Assembly (NCBI RefSeq): GCF_003674095.1
Contig: NZ_RDBF01000009.1
Location: forward strand, 46,233-110,232
DNA length: 64,000 nucleotides
Source of the DNA: Aeromicrobium phragmitis
GTDB lineage: Bacteria > Actinomycetota > Actinomycetes > Propionibacteriales > Nocardioidaceae
Direction of reading: 5' to 3'
Positions 61,386-64,000 of this stretch are shown here, piece by piece; position 1 is the first letter of the stretch, and each line of letters opens with the position of its first letter. The position numbers and the translations under genes were made by a program. A model generated the notes under the pieces. The model did not search any database. It had not been told where the DNA came from and saw only the letters and a list, made by a program, of their open reading frames with translations.

Positions 61386-62632
61386 CCCGGACCCAGGGCT
61401 ACGACGTCGAGGCGATCCGCAAGGACTTCCCGGTCCTCGCGCGATCGGTCGCGGGCGGGCACCCGCTCGTGTATCTCGACAGTGCCAACACCTCGCAGAA
61501 GCCTCGACAGGTCGTCGAGGTCATCGAGCGGCACTACCTCGAGCACAACGCGAACGTCGCCCGAGCCATGCACCAGCTCGGTGCGGAGGCCACGGCGGCG
61601 TTCGAGGGTGGCCGGGACAAGGTCGCGCAGTTCATCGGCGCGCCCTCGCGCGACGAGGTGATCTTCACCAAGAACGCCTCCGAGGCGCTCAATCTCGTGG
61701 CGCGCGTGCTCGGCGACGCCGGCACCGTGGGCCCTGGCGACGAGATCGTCATCTCGCAGATGGAGCACCACTCCAACATCGTGCCGTGGCAGTTGCTCGC
61801 CGAGCGCACGGGCGCGACGCTTCGCTGGTTCGGCGTCACCGATGAGGGGCGGCTCGACCTCGACGACCTCGACACGCTGGTCAACGAGCGCACCAAGATC
61901 GTCTCGCTGACGTGGGTGTCGAACATGCTCGGCACGATCAACCCGCTGGACGTCGTCATCGCGCGCGCCCATCAGGTCGGTGCGCTCGTGGCGGTCGACG
62001 CCTCGCAGGCCGTGCCGCAGATCCCGGTCGACGTGGCGTCGCTCGGCGCCGACTTCGTCGCCTTCACCGGGCACAAGATGGTCGGTCCGACGGGCATCGG
62101 CGTGCTGTGGGGTCGCTACGACCTGTTGGCGTCGCTTCCGCCGTTCCTCGGCGGCGGCGAGATGATCGAGACGGTGACGATGGAGCGCAGCACGTTCGCT
62201 GCTCCACCCCACCGGTTCGAGGCGGGCACGCCGCCGATCGCCCAGGCCGCCGGTCTGGGTGCGGCGGTCGACTACCTGTCCGCTCTCGGCATGGAGAACG
62301 TCGCCGCACACGAGCAGGCGATCACCGCGTACGCGCTCGAGCGACTGCAGGAGATCGACGGTCTGACGATCGTCGGGCCCCGGGAGCCGGTCGATCGTGG
62401 GGGAGCGATCAGCTTCGCGCTCGACGGTGTGCACCCGCATGACGTCGCGCAGCTGCTCGACTCCCGCGGCGTCGCGGTCCGGGCCGGTCACCACTGCGCC
62501 AAGCCGGCGCACCGCCGCTTCGGTGTCCAGTCGACGACCCGTGCGTCGTTCTACCTGTACACGACCGAGGCGGAGATCGACGTGCTGGCTGAGGCGATCC
62601 GCCACACCCAGCGGTACTTCAAGGTGAACTGA
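61382..62632 (+). CDS. sufS: Cysteine desulfurase SufS
   Basis: This 416-residue PLP enzyme mobilises sulfur from cysteine as persulfide. PLP Lys232 sits in FTGHKMVGPTG and the active Cys372 in VRAGHHCAKPAH. SNIVPW and the HSN motif region EHHSN are present. GTG 61382 overlaps the sufC stop. Sulfur is passed to SufU, encoded 1 bp downstream. Confidence 0.97.
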   Translation: MTRTQGYDVEAIRKDFPVLARSVAGGHPLVYLDSANTSQKPRQVVEVIERHYLEHNANVARAMHQLGAEATAAFEGGRDKVAQFIGAPSRDEVIFTKNASEALNLVARVLGDAGTVGPGDEIVISQMEHHSNIVPWQLLAERTGATLRWFGVTDEGRLDLDDLDTLVNERTKIVSLTWVSNMLGTINPLDVVIARAHQVGALVAVDASQAVPQIPVDVASLGADFVAFTGHKMVGPTGIGVLWGRYDLLASLPPFLGGGEMIETVTMERSTFAAPPHRFEAGTPPIAQAAGLGAAVDYLSALGMENVAAHEQAITAYALERLQEIDGLTIVGPREPVDRGGAISFALDGVHPHDVAQLLDSRGVAVRAGHHCAKPAHRRFGVQSTTRASFYLYTTEAEIDVLAEAIRHTQRYFKVN

Positions 62633-62633
62633 G

Positions 62634-63083
62634 ATGGACGTCGACGCGCTGTACCAGGAGATCATCCTGGACCACTACAAGAACCCGCACGGGGCTGGCC
62701 TGCGCGAGCCCCACGAGGCGGAGGTGCACCACGTCAACCCGACGTGCGGTGACGAGATCACCCTGCGCGTGCACCTGGACGGCGACACCGTCGCCGACGT
62801 CTCGTACGACGCGGAGGGCTGTTCGATCAGTCAAGCCTCGGCGTCGGTGCTCTACGACCTGCTGGTCGGCAAGTCCGTGCCGCAGGGGCTCGCGGTGCTG
62901 GATGCCTTCTCGGAGGTCATGCACGGTCGCGGCCAGGTGGAACCCGACGAAGAGGTACTCGAGGACGGCATCGCCTTCGCCGGCGTCGCCCAGTTTCCGG
63001 CACGTGTGAAGTGCGCACTGCTGAGCTGGATGGCGTGGAAGGACGCCGTCTCCCAAGCCGTCTCCGATCCGAAGGAGCAGTGA
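62634..63083 (+). CDS. sufU: Sulfur transfer protein SufU
   Basis: This 149-residue zinc-dependent sulfurtransferase accepts persulfide sulfur from SufS. Zinc ligands are Cys38 with Asp40 (TCGDE), Cys63 (GCSISQ) and Cys127 (VKCALL). The insert between Cys63 and Cys127 is of SufU length, distinguishing it from IscU. Start ATG 62634 lies one base after the sufS stop. GAAGGAG near the end provides the SD for sufT. Confidence 0.95.
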   Translation: MDVDALYQEIILDHYKNPHGAGLREPHEAEVHHVNPTCGDEITLRVHLDGDTVADVSYDAEGCSISQASASVLYDLLVGKSVPQGLAVLDAFSEVMHGRGQVEPDEEVLEDGIAFAGVAQFPARVKCALLSWMAWKDAVSQAVSDPKEQ

Positions 63084-63088
63084 GACCC

Positions 63089-63448
63089 ATGACCACCGAC
63101 CATTCCGACCTGCCCGAGGTCGACCTCGCCCCGAAGCCGACGAGCTCGGACGACGTCATCGAGGCCATGAAGGATGTCGTCGACCCCGAGCTCGGGATCA
63201 ACGTCGTCGATCTCGGCCTCGTCTACGGGGTCCACATGGACGAGCACAGCAACGCCGTTCTCCAGATGACGCTGACCTCGGCGGCTTGCCCGCTCACCGA
63301 CGTGATCGAGGATCAGACCCGGGCGGCGCTGGACGGCATCGTCAACGACTTCCGGATCGACTGGGTCTGGATGCCGCCGTGGGGTCCGGACAAGATCACC
63401 GACGACGGCCGCGAGATGCTGCGCGCCCTCGGCTTCAACATCGGCTGA
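63089..63448 (+). CDS. sufT: MIP18/DUF59 family Fe-S maturation factor SufT
   Basis: This 119-residue protein has the DUF59 fold: VIEAMKDVVDPELGINVVDLG, then MTLTSAACPLTDVIEDQ with the conserved Cys, and WMPPWGPDKITDDGREML at the end. It helps maturation of Fe-S proteins, perhaps aconitase. ATG 63089 has an SD GAAGGAG. The longer open frame to 63011 is sufU out of phase. It is the last gene of the operon. Confidence 0.93.
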   Translation: MTTDHSDLPEVDLAPKPTSSDDVIEAMKDVVDPELGINVVDLGLVYGVHMDEHSNAVLQMTLTSAACPLTDVIEDQTRAALDGIVNDFRIDWVWMPPWGPDKITDDGREMLRALGFNIG

Positions 63449-63464
63449 CCTACTCCGGTCCGCG

Positions 63465-63498
63465 ACTCGACCACTTGCCCGGTCGTTGGTGGTCGAGT
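63465..63498 (+). terminator. Hairpin after the suf operon made from a repeat unit
   Basis: ACTCGACCAC (63465-63474) pairs perfectly with GTGGTCGAGT (63489-63498) across a 14-nt loop, starting 16 bp after the sufT stop. It is the first half-unit of the repeat family, apparently acting as the operon terminator. No U-run follows. Confidence 0.55.
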
Positions 63499-64000
63499 AG
63501 GAGGTCGCTCAGCGACCGACGTATCGAGACCGGGTTGTGTGGCGTGGTCTCGCTCTGTCGCGGGCGCTCGACCGCTTCAGCCGGTTCGGTGGTCGAGTAG
63601 GAGGTCGCTCAGCGACCGACGTATCGAGATCACGCTCTCGTCTGATGGTCTCGATACGCGGCTCGCAGAGCTCGCCGCTACTCGACCATCTACAGCAGCG
63701 CTCTCACTCGTTGCGGTTCCTGAGTAGCCGTGAGCAACCAGCGGCGTATCGAAGGGCGCCGCGACTCGACCGCTTCAGCCGGTCGTTGGTGGTCGAGTAG
63801 GAGGTCCGGTCGTTGGTGGTCGAGTAGGAGGTCGCTCAGCGACCGACGTATCGAGATCACGCGCTTGTCTGATGGTCTCGATACGCGGCTCGCAGAGCTC
63901 GCCGCTACTCGACCATCTACAGCAGCGCTCTTGCTCGTTGCGGTTCCTGTGTAGCCGTGAGCAACCAGCGGCGTATCGAAGGGCGCCGCGACTCGACCGC
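63488..64000. repeat. Second palindromic repeat block with a 227-bp-shift duplication, continuing past the window
   Basis: The last 552 bp hold no gene. GGTGGTCGAGTAG occurs at 63488, 63588, 63788 and 63815. A 186-bp stretch (63588-63773) is repeated at 63815-64000 with five mismatches. Each copy contains the GGTCGCTCAGCGACC hairpin and a 47-bp imperfect palindrome running from GATGGTCTCGATACGCGG to CTACTCGACCATC. A truncated third unit sits between them. Short open frames here are artefacts of the repeats. Confidence 0.85.

Noticed and set aside
63537..63954. Three short plus-strand frames in the terminal repeat
   Set aside because: They translate the same repeat unit in different copies, and similarity among them reflects the DNA repeat.

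Overview
This is GC-rich actinobacterial chromosome. RbpA, WhiA, CpfC-type ferrochelatase, OpcA, a PAC2-family protein, SufR and several DUFs typical of Actinobacteria (4193, 4235, 3093, 3710, 3159, 2243) all point there. Gene order from uvrC to sufT follows the Mycobacterium tuberculosis Rv1420-Rv1466 block, with differences. The dispersed 'GGTGGTCGAGTAG' palindromic repeats and the mix of families suit a Nocardioidaceae-type organism (Aeromicrobium or Nocardioides-like). That placement is inference. I saw no tRNA, rRNA, CRISPR array, insertion sequence or prophage.

Layout. 1-2.1 kb: a cut FtsX-type ABC permease and its ATPase. 2.2-11 kb: ferrochelatase, inositol monophosphatase, small actinobacterial DUF genes, dUTPase, a TrmA/RlmD-type RNA methyltransferase and a large polytopic membrane protein. 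11-19.4 kb: aconitase, flavin reductase, SMP-30-like protein, dxs, PAC2 protein and acyl-CoA thioesterase II. 19.4-19.8 kb: a non-coding repeat block. 19.8-24.1 kb: an HtdX/FabG4/FadA2-like lipid cluster with a TetR regulator. 24.2-37.2 kb: uvrB, a riboswitch-controlled terC, a P450, a metallo-beta-lactamase-fold hydrolase, then uvrA-uvrC-rapZ-yvcK-whiA. 37.3-40.9 kb: gap-pgk-tpiA-secG-rbpA. 50.1-40.9 kb, minus strand: tkt-tal-pgi-zwf-opcA-pgl-DUF2243-ctaG. 50.2-54.5 kb: ctaB, two small genes, ctaA and an ABC exporter. 54.6-56.9 kb: a LigC-like ligase facing a LigD-type polymerase. 57.0-63.4 kb: the complete sufR-B-D-Rieske-C-S-U-T operon. 63.46-64 kb: a second repeat block.

Common logic. Aconitase and the suf operon share a 21-bp upstream element resembling a DtxR/IdeR iron box. 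The suf promoter also carries a perfect match to the mycobacterial SufR box, lying over the probable -10 and start codon. The tkt operon joins the pentose phosphate pathway to two oxidase-associated membrane genes, and heme A synthesis (ctaB, ctaA) sits beside it. terC is preceded by a yybP-ykoY (Mn2+) riboswitch whose closing stem and ribosome binding site compete for the same anti-SD strand.

Most promoters read as leaderless: a TANNNT box 5-8 nt upstream of ATG or GTG, seen about 16 times. This pattern decided many starts. Two of these leaderless transcripts begin with a tiny ORF whose stop overlaps the next start (ATGA), in front of DUF3159 and of the ligase. Most of the window is housekeeping; the novelty lies in these regulatory details and in the repeats.
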